From positions 1 to 56,869 of the forward strand of contig JASHOH010000050.1 in NCBI GenBank assembly GCA_030041215.1: 56,869 bases of DNA, in the 5' to 3' direction. This document shows positions 25,524 to 33,949 of this stretch, one piece after another. Positions within the stretch are counted from its first letter, which is position 1. Each line of letters begins with the position of its first letter. Source of the DNA: Candidatus Sulfotelmatobacter sp. (GTDB lineage Bacteria; Acidobacteriota; Terriglobia; Terriglobales; Acidobacteriaceae). Under the pieces are notes generated by a model. It made no database searches, was not told the DNA's origin, and worked only from the letters and a program-made list of their open reading frames with translations. Position numbers and translations under genes: made by a program.

Positions 25524-28500
25524 TCAGAAGACGAACTTTACAGCAGCCTGCATCAGGCGTGGGGCGGCGGCGCTGACCACTTGCCCGAACGATGCACTAT
25601 TGATGTTGCCATTGACGGAGGCTGGCCCGTAGAACTGGGCATGATTGAACACGTTGAAGCCCTCCAGACGAAACTGCAAGGATTTAGACTCGGCAAACGA
25701 CAGGCTCTTTTGCAAGGCAAGATCGTAATTGTCCAGCCCGGGTCCGCTGAAAAATCGGCGCCGGGCGTTCCCCGGCGTTCCCAGCGGCTGCAAGCTGAAA
25801 AGTGACGTGTTGAAGTACAGGCGTCCGTTGCGGGGATTGGGATTTAGCTCCAGTGGACCGGGCGTGTATTCAGGCTCATCGACGCCGTAATTGTTGACGC
25901 CGTTCGGTTCCGCGCCAAGCAGCGAGTTGTCGCTGTAGTTAAGCAGGGCGACTGGAAACCCGCTGCTGAAGTGAGTGATGCCGGAAATCGTCCAGCCCGC
26001 GGTCCAGCGGTTGGAAACGCCGAGCAAACGCTCGAGCGGAAGTTCGTACGCATAGCTCGCCTCGAAGTTGTGCCTTACATCAAACGCTGACAAGGCCCGG
26101 CTTAACGAGGGATCGATTGGGTTGACCTCCTCGCCGAGGTTCGAAGATTGATCGATCGATTTGCTAAATGTGTAGCTGGCGAACAATTGCAACCGCGTGC
26201 TGGTGTGGCGAAAGCTGAGCTGCAGGGCGTTGTAGTTGGAGTTGCCGATGGTCGATTGATTGGTATCGCTGCCGAAATTTGGGCCGAGCGGAGCGCGAGT
26301 ACCGTAGACGGTTTCTGCGAATCGTCCGCATCCCGGAAGACTAAGGCAGAGTGCAGGATTGCCAGGGTTGGATTCGATCAGAACCAGAAGACGATGGGAC
26401 TGATTGCCGAGGTAGTTGGCGCTGAGCAATGTGTTGTTGCCCACCTGCCGCTGAAGCGAAAACATGTACTGCTCGGTATAAGGAATTCGGTTGTGGACAG
26501 AATATGCAGGAATTCCGCTGATCGGCTCGTATTGCGACCAATCGACAGTCGGGTCGGGACGGCTCGCGGATGCGTTCAAGGGCGCGAGATTTACCGGAAA
26601 ATATTGGCCCAGGTTCTGCCCGGTGGAAGCGGTGATGAATGGATTGGCAAACAGCGGGGGAGCCGGGCTGCTGTATGTCGTTCCGTATGGGGCGTTGGCT
26701 GCAAGCACGCCGATGGTAAGCGCCTCGATAGAGGTGTAGTACATTCCGAAGCCGGCGCGAAGGCTCGTTTTGTCGGCGCCACCGAATATCTTGCCAAGCA
26801 GGCCGTTGGCGATACTCGGCGAATAGGCGATGCCGACGCGCGGAGAAAATTCGTCCCCCGGAGGCGCGAGCGTGCGCCTGACACCGGGATCTGTGGGATA
26901 TAAAATCCCCGCGGGCGCAGTGGGAAAAACCTGAGACTGTTTGCCCGGTTCAGTGGTTGAAATCTGGTTGTATTTTTCGTACCAGGGCTCGATGCGGTCC
27001 CAGCGTACGCCATAATTCAACGTAAGATTTTTTCTCAGACGAAAGCTATCCTGTGCAAAAGCCCCGGCATATTTATTCCGCCCATAAAAAGGATTGAGCT
27101 GGCTCTGATTGTATTGACTCGGAATACCAAGCAGGAAATCGGCAAAATCGAGGCCGGTCTCGTTTCCGGTAAACAAAAAACTGCCATTAAACTGCGCGAT
27201 CGGATTCACATTGACCTGATCGTAGTGAAATTCGCCGCCGGCCTTGAGCGTGTGGCGGCCAACGACCTTTGAGAAATCGTCGATCCATTGGAGGGTATTG
27301 TTCGCCTGTTTGAGTTCCTTCGTGTTCGTGCCTATGGAGAAGTTGTTGAAGATAAGGTTTTCGACTCCTTCATTCTGCGAGGCGAGAGCAACAATAGTTG
27401 GCGTTCCTGAAGACGCAACAAACCCCTGCGATGCCAGGCTGACACCCACCCCGCCTTGCGGTTTTCCGAGGTCGTTGTAAGCTCGCATGTAGCTGAAGTG
27501 CGCTTCGTTGACCTCGGTGGCGCTGAGCGTCTTTGTGTCACTTAGACTGAACAGTTGCGCGCGGCCGAGATAAAGCGCGTCAAAGCCCGGCACACTGGCT
27601 CCCCCCTGTGCAACCGGGTACGGATTGTTCAACGAATAATCATCGAGAAAGTAATAGCCGGTCAGCAGCCCCCAGTTGGTGTTGGCGTCAAGACGCAGGG
27701 CACCTTTGTCGTCGCGGAGGGCCTCATTATTGGCAGACGTAGAGAAGAAGTTGCCCGGCTGATTGGGCGCAGGAATGTACTGCAACAAATGCTGCGCCGG
27801 GCCAGACCATGCTGTGATGGGAATCTGCAGCGTCGGAAGAACGCAAGCATCCGGCGTGGCGCTGCGCGAAGAGTAATTCCTGGTCGTGCAACCGGGAAAA
27901 TAGTAAGGTTCTCCGGCGAGAATCGCATAGCCCAAGTTCTGTGAGAGCGTGCCGGCCCAGCCGGCACCGTTCACGGTAGTCGGCACTGAGACTGCCTGGC
28001 CATTCACGATCTGTGTGGTGGAGAACGAACTGGCCTGGTCAGATAGGTTTCCCGCGCGGTCCTGCAGCGAAGGAACGGGAATCAGCCCGGTATCGACGCC
28101 TTCGCGCTGGCGCGTGCCTTGATAGTCCGAGAAAAAGAAAATTTTGTCTCGACGGATCGGGCCGCCGAAGGTCCCGCCAAACTGGTTTTGAATAAAAACT
28201 CCGCGTGTGGGCGAAAAATAGTTGCGGGCATCCAGGTCGGTGTTGCGCAGGAACTCGAAAGCATCTCCGTGAAATTCATTGGTACCGGACTTTGTAACGA
28301 TATTGATCTGGCCGCCGCTGAACTCCCCATATTCGGCATCGAAATTGCTGGTCAGAATGCGGAATTCGGCAATGGAGTCGAGGTTGGGAATGATGGCAGT
28401 TCCCATGTTCACGTCCTCTTCTGCATCACTCCCGTTCACGCTGAAAGCGTTGGCGAATTCCCGTTGGCCGTTGATGGAAATCGTTCCTGGATTCAGGTCG

Positions 28501-29135
28501 CCGGAAGGAGAAAGCGGGCTGACGCCCACATCTTGCACCGTATTCGCGGTTATCGATGTTGCGGGTGCAACTCCCGCCTGTAACGAAAGCAGATCAGTGT
28601 AGCTGCGGCCATTTAGCGGCACGGCAGTAATCTGTTTGCTGTCGATGACCTGGCCCATCTGAGCGCTGGTGGTTTCTAGATGGACGGCGGTGTCGCTGAC
28701 AGTGATCGCATCTGTCCGTTCTCCGACCTGAAGCGTAATTTCGAAGAGCAGGTCGCTGTTTGTGTTGAGGATAATTCCCGTCCGGCGATAGGGTCTGAAG
28801 CCGGGATGGCTGACCTCAAGAACGTAGCTGCCGACCGGGAGAACGGGAAAATTGTAAGCCCCTCGCGTGTCAGTGTTTTTTGATTGCAGGGCGCCTGTAC
28901 CGGCATTGAACAGGGACACGGTAGTGCCAGCAAGGGCTGCGCCGGTGGCATCTTTTACCGATCCAGAAATGCTTCCGCCCACGCCCGCCCAGGCTGTTGA
29001 GGCCAAACAAATAAGAAGGCACCAGCAAGCCTGAAGCGAACAGCGCAGGCTGAGGCCTGCCGTAGCTCTTTGTTGCAAATGAGTCGCATCTAGCGTTATG
29101 TTTGATACCGGAATCCTGAAACGCTGAAGACTCAT
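25524..29135 (-). CDS. TonB-dependent outer-membrane receptor with carboxypeptidase-regulatory N-terminal domain
   Basis: 1203 residues. A long N-terminal region ends in a signal peptide cleaved about after A50 (LASTAWA). Then follow a carboxypeptidase-regulatory-like domain (ISGSVKDATGAALAGTTVSL), a plug domain (about 130-330, with VPLNGRSYTDLLSLQAG), and a beta-barrel of about 850 residues ending in an aromatic residue (AAVKFVF). This Oar-like architecture is greatly expanded in acidobacteria and is thought to import or bind large substrates; the ligand is unknown. No Shine-Dalgarno site precedes the ATG, so the start is uncertain. It is divergent from a Fur-family gene, with a repeated TTGCAA/GTCGCA motif between and at its start, which suggests metal-dependent control. 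Confidence 0.9.
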   Translation of the reverse strand: MSLQRFRIPVSNITLDATHLQQRATAGLSLRCSLQACWCLLICLASTAWAGVGGSISGSVKDATGAALAGTTVSLFNAGTGALQSKNTDTRGAYNFPVLPVGSYVLEVSHPGFRPYRRTGIILNTNSDLLFEITLQVGERTDAITVSDTAVHLETTSAQMGQVIDSKQITAVPLNGRSYTDLLSLQAGVAPATSITANTVQDVGVSPLSPSGDLNPGTISINGQREFANAFSVNGSDAEEDVNMGTAIIPNLDSIAEFRILTSNFDAEYGEFSGGQINIVTKSGTNEFHGDAFEFLRNTDLDARNYFSPTRGVFIQNQFGGTFGGPIRRDKIFFFSDYQGTRQREGVDTGLIPVPSLQDRAGNLSDQASSFSTTQIVNGQAVSVPTTVNGAGWAGTLSQNLGYAILAGEPYYFPGCTTRNYSSRSATPDACVLPTLQIPITAWSGPAQHLLQYIPAPNQPGNFFSTSANNEALRDDKGALRLDANTNWGLLTGYYFLDDYSLNNPYPVAQGGASVPGFDALYLGRAQLFSLSDTKTLSATEVNEAHFSYMRAYNDLGKPQGGVGVSLASQGFVASSGTPTIVALASQNEGVENLIFNNFSIGTNTKELKQANNTLQWIDDFSKVVGRHTLKAGGEFHYDQVNVNPIAQFNGSFLFTGNETGLDFADFLLGIPSQYNQSQLNPFYGRNKYAGAFAQDSFRLRKNLTLNYGVRWDRIEPWYEKYNQISTTEPGKQSQVFPTAPAGILYPTDPGVRRTLAPPGDEFSPRVGIAYSPSIANGLLGKIFGGADKTSLRAGFGMYYTSIEALTIGVLAANAPYGTTYSSPAPPLFANPFITASTGQNLGQYFPVNLAPLNASASRPDPTVDWSQYEPISGIPAYSVHNRIPYTEQYMFSLQRQVGNNTLLSANYLGNQSHRLLVLIESNPGNPALCLSLPGCGRFAETVYGTRAPLGPNFGSDTNQSTIGNSNYNALQLSFRHTSTRLQLFASYTFSKSIDQSSNLGEEVNPIDPSLSRALSAFDVRHNFEASYAYELPLERLLGVSNRWTAGWTISGITHFSSGFPVALLNYSDNSLLGAEPNGVNNYGVDEPEYTPGPLELNPNPRNGRLYFNTSLFSLQPLGTPGNARRRFFSGPGLDNYDLALQKSLSFAESKSLQFRLEGFNVFNHAQFYGPASVNGNINSASFGQVVSAAAPRLMQAAVKFVF
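29073..29091. promoter_or_regulatory. Putative Fur-family site, copy 1 (within the receptor's 5' end)
   Basis: Reads TTGCAAATGAGTCGCATCT. It matches copy 2 at 29167 in 17 of 19 positions and has TGCRAN-N3-GTCGCA inverted half-sites. It lies inside the predicted first codons of the TonB receptor, so either the site is intragenic or the receptor starts further downstream. Confidence 0.45.
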
Positions 29136-29166
29136 GTTAAGTGGGAAACAGCGGAAACTTTGCTAG

Positions 29167-29185
29167 TTGCAATTCAGTCGCATCT
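29167..29185. promoter_or_regulatory. Putative Fur-family site, copy 2
   Basis: Reads TTGCAATTCAGTCGCATCT, 94 bases from copy 1, just upstream of the receptor start and 117 bases before the fur-like ATG. The half-sites TGCAAT and GTCGCA are inverted around TCA (form TGCRAY-N3-RTYGCA). Confidence 0.5.
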
Positions 29186-29245
29186 GTATCAATAAACAGT
29201 ATCGACGCGGGCGTTCAGCCCAGTCAAGAGTTGGCGAAAGATTCT

Positions 29246-29274
29246 GTCGCAGCGCAATTGCGACCAGTTGCGAC
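29246..29274. promoter_or_regulatory. Cluster of TTGCGAC / GTCGCA half-sites upstream of the fur-like gene
   Basis: GTCGCA (29246-29251), a CGCAATTGCG palindrome, and two direct TTGCGAC copies at 29258 and 29268 (10-base period), 28-56 bases before the ATG. These look like the half-sites of the two elements at 29073 and 29167, consistent with autoregulation. Confidence 0.45.
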
Positions 29275-29301
29275 ACTTTCGCGATCTGAAAGAGGCTTCC
29301 C

Positions 29302-29748
29302 ATGCCATTGCCACAAACCGAAATGCCGGGCCGGCTACAGGCATATTTTTCCGAACGCGGAATCCGCATGACGCAGCAACGCCGTGCCATTCTGCGCGTC
29401 ATGGAGACAGCTTCCAAGCACCTCGATGCTGCTCAACTGCTGCGTAAAGCCAAGAAACTCGATCCCCAAGTCGATCGCAGCACGGTCTATCGAACTCTGC
29501 GGTTGCTTAAACGCCAGGGACTGATCGACGAACTCGACCTCATGCACCTCAACGGCGAGAAGCATTATTACGAGCGCAAGCTGAATCGCGACCACATCCA
29601 CATGGCCTGCCTGCGTTGCGGAAAGATCATGGAGTTTGTCAGCGATGTCTTTGATGCCCTAAAGGGTGAAGTGGAACGAGATTGCCGCTTCCACATCGTG
29701 GTTTCGCGGTTGGAAATCGGCGGGTATTGCGCCGCCTGCTCGAAATAG
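29302..29748 (+). CDS. Fur-family metalloregulator
   Basis: 148 residues. The winged helix is at about 1-85, with recognition helix region VDRSTVYRTLRLLKRQGLI. The dimerisation domain contains HYYERKLNRDHIHMAC and two CxxC motifs (C103/C106 and C143/C146) that hold structural zinc. This is the Fur/PerR/Zur superfamily; sequence alone does not say whether iron, zinc or peroxide is sensed. It faces the TonB receptor gene across 166 bases containing repeated TTGCGAC-type half-sites, so it probably controls that receptor and itself. The ribosome site AAAGAGG precedes the ATG. The gene seems to be monocistronic. Confidence 0.93.
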   Translation: MPLPQTEMPGRLQAYFSERGIRMTQQRRAILRVMETASKHLDAAQLLRKAKKLDPQVDRSTVYRTLRLLKRQGLIDELDLMHLNGEKHYYERKLNRDHIHMACLRCGKIMEFVSDVFDALKGEVERDCRFHIVVSRLEIGGYCAACSK

Positions 29749-29769
29749 AGCCTGCTGCTCGCACTTTGG

Positions 29770-29863
29770 CATGCTGCGACTGGACCTGAATCCCAAAGAA
29801 TTGGCTGGGCTGCGGAAGTCGGCGTCGGTTTCGCGGAGCATGATCGAACAACTAGGACTATGA
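29770..29863 (+). pseudogene. Possible C-terminal remnant of a malate/lactate dehydrogenase-like gene
   Basis: After the fur-like stop, one frame reads LRLDLNPKELAGLRKSASVS and continues RSMIEQLGL before a stop. The pattern (L.LN..EL..LR.SA...R..I..LGL) resembles the last helix of malate/lactate dehydrogenases. Nothing upstream extends the similarity, so if real it is a 3' scrap left by a deletion. Only about 30 residues support this. Confidence 0.3.
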
Positions 29864-29894
29864 CTGGGGCCAACGAGGATTTTCAGGCCCCAAT

Positions 29895-29929
29895 AAAAAA
29901 GCGCCCTAGACTTATCCAGTCCAGGACGC
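29895..29929 (-). terminator. Rho-independent terminator for the anti-sigma gene operon
   Basis: On the minus strand: GCGTCCTGGACT, loop GGATA, AGTCTAGGGCGC, then TTTTTTATT. The 12-bp stem includes two G-U pairs that form only on this strand, so it serves leftward transcription. It lies 218 bases beyond the anti-sigma stop codon. Confidence 0.75.
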
Positions 29930-30146
29930 CTCGGCAGCCCTCCCCCAGAACTGCCAAACCACACAATGGATACTAAGAAACACCCTATTCTGTGTAAACG
30001 TCACTTTAGTAATTAGCTTCTGCTGGCTGGGAAAACGGAGCAAAGGGAGGGGATTTCGCTCCACGCGAGATCCCTCGCCCCGCTGGTGAAAACGCGGGGC
30101 TTCGGGATGGACGCCATGGTCAATTCAAATTACCCCTTAACATGAG
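29930..30146. other. Spacer with dispersed repeat
   Basis: No gene. Bases about 30068-30115 carry a copy of the GAGATCCCTCGC...GCTTCGGGATGG palindrome family; the rest is AT-richer sequence without visible signals. Confidence 0.45.
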
Positions 30147-31436
30147 TTAGGGCTGCTTATGCCAAGTCTTGCCGTCATCGAATGTGATCCAGATTTCAGC
30201 ATTCGAGGTCCTAACCGTGCCACTTTGCGTGTCGGGAAACTCAATGCTGGTAACATCGCCGGTCAGAACGGCGGCGCCGTCTGTGGGCAGCACGCGCAAC
30301 CAGCTATTGCCGCCGTCGAGTGTGTGATAGAGAGCTGCACCCGAGCCTCCGGCCCAGACCTCGTTGGAATCGGAAGAAACCGAAACGGCGCGGAAAATCA
30401 CGGGCTGCGAGGGACCGGCTGCGGCTTTGGAACCTGCTCTGGCAGCCATGTGCGGCTGGTAGGTGTTCATGTCTGTCTTCACTTCTGGGGCTGCGCCGGA
30501 GACTTCGACCGTGGTCATCACATTCTTCGCAGGCCGCATCTGCGTGCCATTTCCATTCGCGACAACGTTCACATCCTCCCATGAGCTGCCGCCATCGAGA
30601 GACCGTTGCAGCGTGCCGCTGTCGCTGATCGTCCAGCGCACCAGGGAATAGCCCTTCATGAGGCTGGGACCGGTCCGCAAATCGGGAGGTCGCGCCAAGC
30701 CCAAAGCAAACGCTTCCTTGGGCGCCGCTTTGGCTTTGCCCACGACTTCCGGCTGACTGACCTCAGCAACCGTATCTGTGGTGGAAGGAACTGGAGCCGC
30801 AGGAGCCTGGAAAGTCTTCAGCGAACCGGGTTGCCGGGCACCAGCCCGATACTCATAAACGGCCGATCCCGAAGCTGAACCGCCAAACCCAGGCGCCGCA
30901 GGAGGCACTGATGTCGAAGGAGCAACCGCTTTAGCCGCAAGATGCCGATCAGGCGCTGGCTTGGCCCGATGTGCTGCGGCCTGCCTGCCCGCCATCGCCT
31001 CCGTTGCATGAATTTCCGATGAGGCAGCCTTTGCTTCGGCGTTTTGTTGGCTGGCAACCGGCTCTGCCGGCGCTGTGTTGCGCGCCACAACTATAGTCTG
31101 CTCGTGCCGCCGCCTGAATTGCAAAGCTCCTACCGAGGTAATAACCAGAATTCCCGCAGCCACAACTCCCCAGCGCAGGGCCGGCCAAGTCAACCAACTC
31201 TTCCGCATCCGCATATGAGCAGCCAGCATTGTTTCTTCTGCGGTAGGTAAAGCCAGTGCGATCACATCCCGGCAATCCGCACACTGGGCAATGTGCTCCA
31301 GCACAGCTTTGCGCTCAGATTCGGTCAAGGACTGCTCGGCAAAAGCCGTCAGCAGGTCAGCATCGGGATGCGGCTCGGCCGGTACAGGCTTATGCTGCTG
31401 CAACCGGGCGGCCACGATTTTGGGAACATCCTGCAT
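30147..31436 (-). CDS. Membrane-anchored anti-sigma factor with a YCF48-like extracellular domain
   Basis: 429 residues. The N-terminal zinc-finger anti-sigma domain (about 20-75) has the HxxxCxxC motif as H48-C52-C55 in EHIAQCADC. One transmembrane helix follows (about 89-106). A long Ala/Pro-rich linker (about 110-235) leads to a C-terminal domain with BNR/YCF48-type repeats (RSLDGGSSWEDV, HTLDGGNSWLRV, FDDGKTWH). This places the sigma-binding part inside and a beta-propeller-like sensor outside. It begins 24 bases after the sigma gene stop, so the two are an operon. A minus-strand terminator lies about 220 bases downstream. The signal sensed is unknown. Confidence 0.85.
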   Translation of the reverse strand: MQDVPKIVAARLQQHKPVPAEPHPDADLLTAFAEQSLTESERKAVLEHIAQCADCRDVIALALPTAEETMLAAHMRMRKSWLTWPALRWGVVAAGILVITSVGALQFRRRHEQTIVVARNTAPAEPVASQQNAEAKAASSEIHATEAMAGRQAAAHRAKPAPDRHLAAKAVAPSTSVPPAAPGFGGSASGSAVYEYRAGARQPGSLKTFQAPAAPVPSTTDTVAEVSQPEVVGKAKAAPKEAFALGLARPPDLRTGPSLMKGYSLVRWTISDSGTLQRSLDGGSSWEDVNVVANGNGTQMRPAKNVMTTVEVSGAAPEVKTDMNTYQPHMAARAGSKAAAGPSQPVIFRAVSVSSDSNEVWAGGSGAALYHTLDGGNSWLRVLPTDGAAVLTGDVTSIEFPDTQSGTVRTSNAEIWITFDDGKTWHKQP

Positions 31437-31460
31437 AGCTTAGAGCTCTTTCTTCAGCTC

Positions 31461-32399
31461 TTAGCTCTTTCCTTTGGGCGCCAGTTTCTGTGGAATAATC
31501 ACGCCCTCTTTCCCTGAGAACGCCGAGGTTCGCGATTCTTGCGCCAAACTGCGCCGAATATCAATGTGCAGGTCGCGCACATCCACTTCCAGCGCTTCTT
31601 CGGCCTGGCGGCGAGCCATACCCCTTTGCACCATCCCCGCCAGAATCTTCTTGCGCAGCCCCTTGGTCAGCTTGTCCAGCTTGCGGCTTATGGTGGACTC
31701 GTGCACGCCCAGCATGCGCGCAATTTCAGCCAGCGTTCGTCCATCCAGATAATATGCGGCCAGCACCATCCTGTCTTCAGCGGAAAGCGCAGCCAAAACG
31801 GCATCGGTTGCCATTTCCAGGCGCGGGTCGGCGGTCAAGGCGGGCTCTGATTCACGCGCGGCGAATTGGATGCCTTCTTCGTTTTCTTCTTCAAGGCTGA
31901 CCATGCGTTTCGTACGGCGGTAGCGATTGACGAACTCCTGCGCCAGCACCGTGCGCAACCAGCCCTCCAGCGATCCGCGCCCGGTAAAAGAAGCAAGCTT
32001 GGAAACGCGCTCGCCATCGCGTGTGGTCGTGCCGTAAAGGTCGGCATAAAGGCTGTCGGCGAGATCGCGCGCAGCCGAATCCTCTCGCGCGATTCGCAAA
32101 GCCGATTGATAGAGCTTCTCGCGATAGCGGACCAGGAAGCTCTCCCAGGCTGTATTGTTACCCGCCGCGCATGCGCGGGCCAGCGCGAGTTCTTCCACGC
32201 GCAACGTGAGGAGGAAGGCGCGTACTTCCCTGCGCGTGTTTCCGCTCGGAGAGTACTTGATCGCGACCTCACAGAGCACGGCAGCGAACGACTCACGCGT
32301 CAGACCGATCTTTTCTCCGCCACTCCTCGCGTGCAGTTCGGCGACCAGTTCGTCGACTGCCGATTGCACCTCAGCGGAGATGGTTTTGGTCACACCCAT
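31461..32399 (-). CDS. ECF-like RNA polymerase sigma factor
   Basis: 312 residues from the ATG at 32399. The open frame goes on to 32765, but that stretch overlaps the divergent gene's start and is unlike the family. A sigma region 2 (about 90-175, with RVSKLASFTGRGSLEGWLRT and VNRYRR) is followed by region 4 with a helix-turn-helix in TLAEIARMLGVHESTISRKL. It has an extra N-terminal domain of about 85 residues and a C-terminal tail of about 45. This is longer than minimal ECF factors and like acidobacterial versions. It is paired with the anti-sigma gene just downstream. No clear Shine-Dalgarno site was seen. Target promoters are unknown. Confidence 0.87.
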   Translation of the reverse strand: MGVTKTISAEVQSAVDELVAELHARSGGEKIGLTRESFAAVLCEVAIKYSPSGNTRREVRAFLLTLRVEELALARACAAGNNTAWESFLVRYREKLYQSALRIAREDSAARDLADSLYADLYGTTTRDGERVSKLASFTGRGSLEGWLRTVLAQEFVNRYRRTKRMVSLEEENEEGIQFAARESEPALTADPRLEMATDAVLAALSAEDRMVLAAYYLDGRTLAEIARMLGVHESTISRKLDKLTKGLRKKILAGMVQRGMARRQAEEALEVDVRDLHIDIRRSLAQESRTSAFSGKEGVIIPQKLAPKGKS

Positions 32400-32513
32400 G
32401 AAGATTACCGAAGTAAGACGCACTTCTCCCGATGCTACCAATTCATTAGACGCGTGCAACCCAAATTTTGGCCGCAAGCGACGCTTTTTATTTCGTTCTT
32501 TCGGCGAGTCGAT

Positions 32514-32573
32514 GGGCGGTGCACTCCGAGGGCTTGCGCAATGCGGCTCAACTGGGACGGGCGTGCACCGCCC
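32514..32573. promoter_or_regulatory. Perfect 11-bp inverted repeat upstream of the ARPP-1-like gene
   Basis: GGGCGGTGCAC at 32514-32524 and GTGCACCGCCC at 32563-32573, with a 38-base loop, in the spacer between the divergent sigma and ARPP-1-like genes. Next to it, CCCC-TGC-GGGG can pair with the GGGGGG that would serve as ribosome site for 32590. It could be an operator or a leader hairpin. Confidence 0.45.
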
Positions 32574-32589
32574 CTGCGGGGGGTACGCT

Positions 32590-33735
32590 ATGCGTCGGAG
32601 AATGGTCGGGATGTTGTTCGCCGTTCTGGGTGTTGTGCTCTGCCTGGGCAGCTCTGCTAATTTGCAGCCTGTCCTTGCCGGGGAGCAGCCTGCTGCGAGC
32701 GGATACAAGGTTCTTGATCCGATCCGCCATGGAAGTCTCACTGTTTTTCCGGTGGTCGCCTCCAAGTCTTATCCCACAGCCGAATTTCTTACGCTCGATG
32801 AAGGCCTGAGGTCAGGCGAGGTGGTAGTCACCGAATACGGAAATATTCGCGGGCTGGTGCGGCGGCGGCCAATACCGGCGATTCAGCGGGACAGCGCCGA
32901 AGTAAACCGGTTGGTGCTGATCAATAATTCGAAACGGCCACTGCTCCTGCTGGCGGGCGAGATTGTCACCGGGGGCAAACAGGATCGCGTCATCGGAAAA
33001 GACCGTATTGTTCCTGCAGAAAGCGATCCCGTTGATCTCAGCGTGTTTTGCGTTGAGCCCGGCCGCTGGGTCGCTACCAGCGACCATTTTGGCGCCTCGG
33101 GCACAACGTATGGAAAAGCGAACGTGCCAGCGGCGGCGGGCACGCTGATGGCTCAGCCCTCGGTGCGGGCCAAAGCGATGGCTGATAAAGATCAGAACCA
33201 GGTTTGGGCGGAGGTGCAAAAACAGCAGCAGTCGATGGTAGTCGAGGTTGCTCCAGGGGCGCCCGCCTCCAGCGCAGCAGAGATTCGCTCCGCGACTTCT
33301 TATGCCCGAGTGATGGAAAACAAGGACGTTAAAGAAAAAGTGGACGAGGTCGCCCAACCCATCCAGCACAACTACGAAAGCCTGATCAAGCAACTGCGCG
33401 ATCGGCACGCCGTTGGAGTGGTCGTGGCGGTGAACGGCCGCATCATCTGGGCCGATCTTTTCGCCAGCACCGATCTGCTGGAAAAATACTGGCCCAAGCT
33501 GATACGTTCCTACGCTTCTGAAGCTGTAGTCACGCGCGCCAAAGGTGGCGAGGTAAGCTCAGCCCAGGCAGAAGCGTTCCTGGCCGACATGGAAGGCCGG
33601 CACGAAACGATCGAGAGCGAGCCAGGAGTTTACCGTCACACCGAGGTGAGCGGCGACGGATTCAAAGCGTTCACGCTGACTTCTCTGCTGCCGAAGACCG
33701 GCTTCGAAGTCCATGTAGCGAAGATGGCGGAATAG
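32590..33735 (+). CDS. Exported ARPP-1-like (DUF6569) protein
   Basis: 381 residues from the ATG at 32590; the frame is open from 32155 but the upstream part overlaps the sigma gene. A signal peptide covers about 1-31 (MLFAVLGVVLCLGSSA). The main domain (about 45-180) has the pattern LTVFPVVASKSYPTAEFLTL and RLVLINNSKRPLLLLAGEIV, followed by TGGKQDRVIGKDR. This matches my recollection of the ARPP-1 domain, which was described in association with ADP-ribose and phosphatase-type proteins. The C-terminal half is unassigned. The signal peptide is unusual for that association. It is divergent from a sigma/anti-sigma operon and may be regulated by it. An alternative ATG at 32602 has a better-placed GGAG. 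Confidence 0.75.
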   Translation: MRRRMVGMLFAVLGVVLCLGSSANLQPVLAGEQPAASGYKVLDPIRHGSLTVFPVVASKSYPTAEFLTLDEGLRSGEVVVTEYGNIRGLVRRRPIPAIQRDSAEVNRLVLINNSKRPLLLLAGEIVTGGKQDRVIGKDRIVPAESDPVDLSVFCVEPGRWVATSDHFGASGTTYGKANVPAAAGTLMAQPSVRAKAMADKDQNQVWAEVQKQQQSMVVEVAPGAPASSAAEIRSATSYARVMENKDVKEKVDEVAQPIQHNYESLIKQLRDRHAVGVVVAVNGRIIWADLFASTDLLEKYWPKLIRSYASEAVVTRAKGGEVSSAQAEAFLADMEGRHETIESEPGVYRHTEVSGDGFKAFTLTSLLPKTGFEVHVAKMAE

Positions 33736-33819
33736 GACCTGCGACTGGCAAGATCTCCAGCGCACGGGCCATTCTTTCGGGAGATTCCTCGCCACCGCGG
33801 CTTGCGCCGCCCCCGGCTG

Positions 33820-33865
33820 AAAGCCGGGGTTCTACCTGAAAGCGCGGGCTTCGGAATGACGCCGC
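33820..33865. repeat. Dispersed repeat (AAAGCCGGGG...GGAATGAC)
   Basis: GCTGAAAGCCGGGGTTCTACC followed by AAAGCGCGGGCTTCGGAATG, a member or hybrid of the CATTCCGAA family, in the convergent gap after the ARPP-1-like gene. Confidence 0.45.
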
Positions 33866-33893
33866 ACTTGTGATGATCGAGCCAACTAAACTG

Positions 33894-33922
33894 AAGAGGC
33901 CGAGCATAACACTCGGCCTCTT
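33894..33922. terminator. Bidirectional hairpin terminator between convergent genes
   Basis: Perfect 11-bp stem AAGAGGCCGAG / CTCGGCCTCTT with a 7-base loop between the ARPP-1-like gene (+) and the secreted protein gene (-). The stem's own terminal TT/AA supplies a short U-tract; there is no long one, so efficiency is uncertain. Confidence 0.55.
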
Positions 33923-33949
33923 GTCGTGACAAGACTCGCTTGCGTCGCT

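Noticed and set aside
25434-25805. Plus-strand frame of 123 codons opposite the TonB receptor's 3' end
   Set aside because: Shadow frame with no recognisable features and no ribosome site.
32155-32589. Upstream extension of the ARPP-1-like frame by 145 codons
   Set aside because: It overlaps the sigma-factor gene on the other strand; the signal peptide begins at the ATG at 32590.
32400-32765. Upstream extension of the sigma-factor frame
   Set aside because: Overlaps the divergent gene, has Pro/Arg-rich filler, and the family begins near the ATG at 32399.
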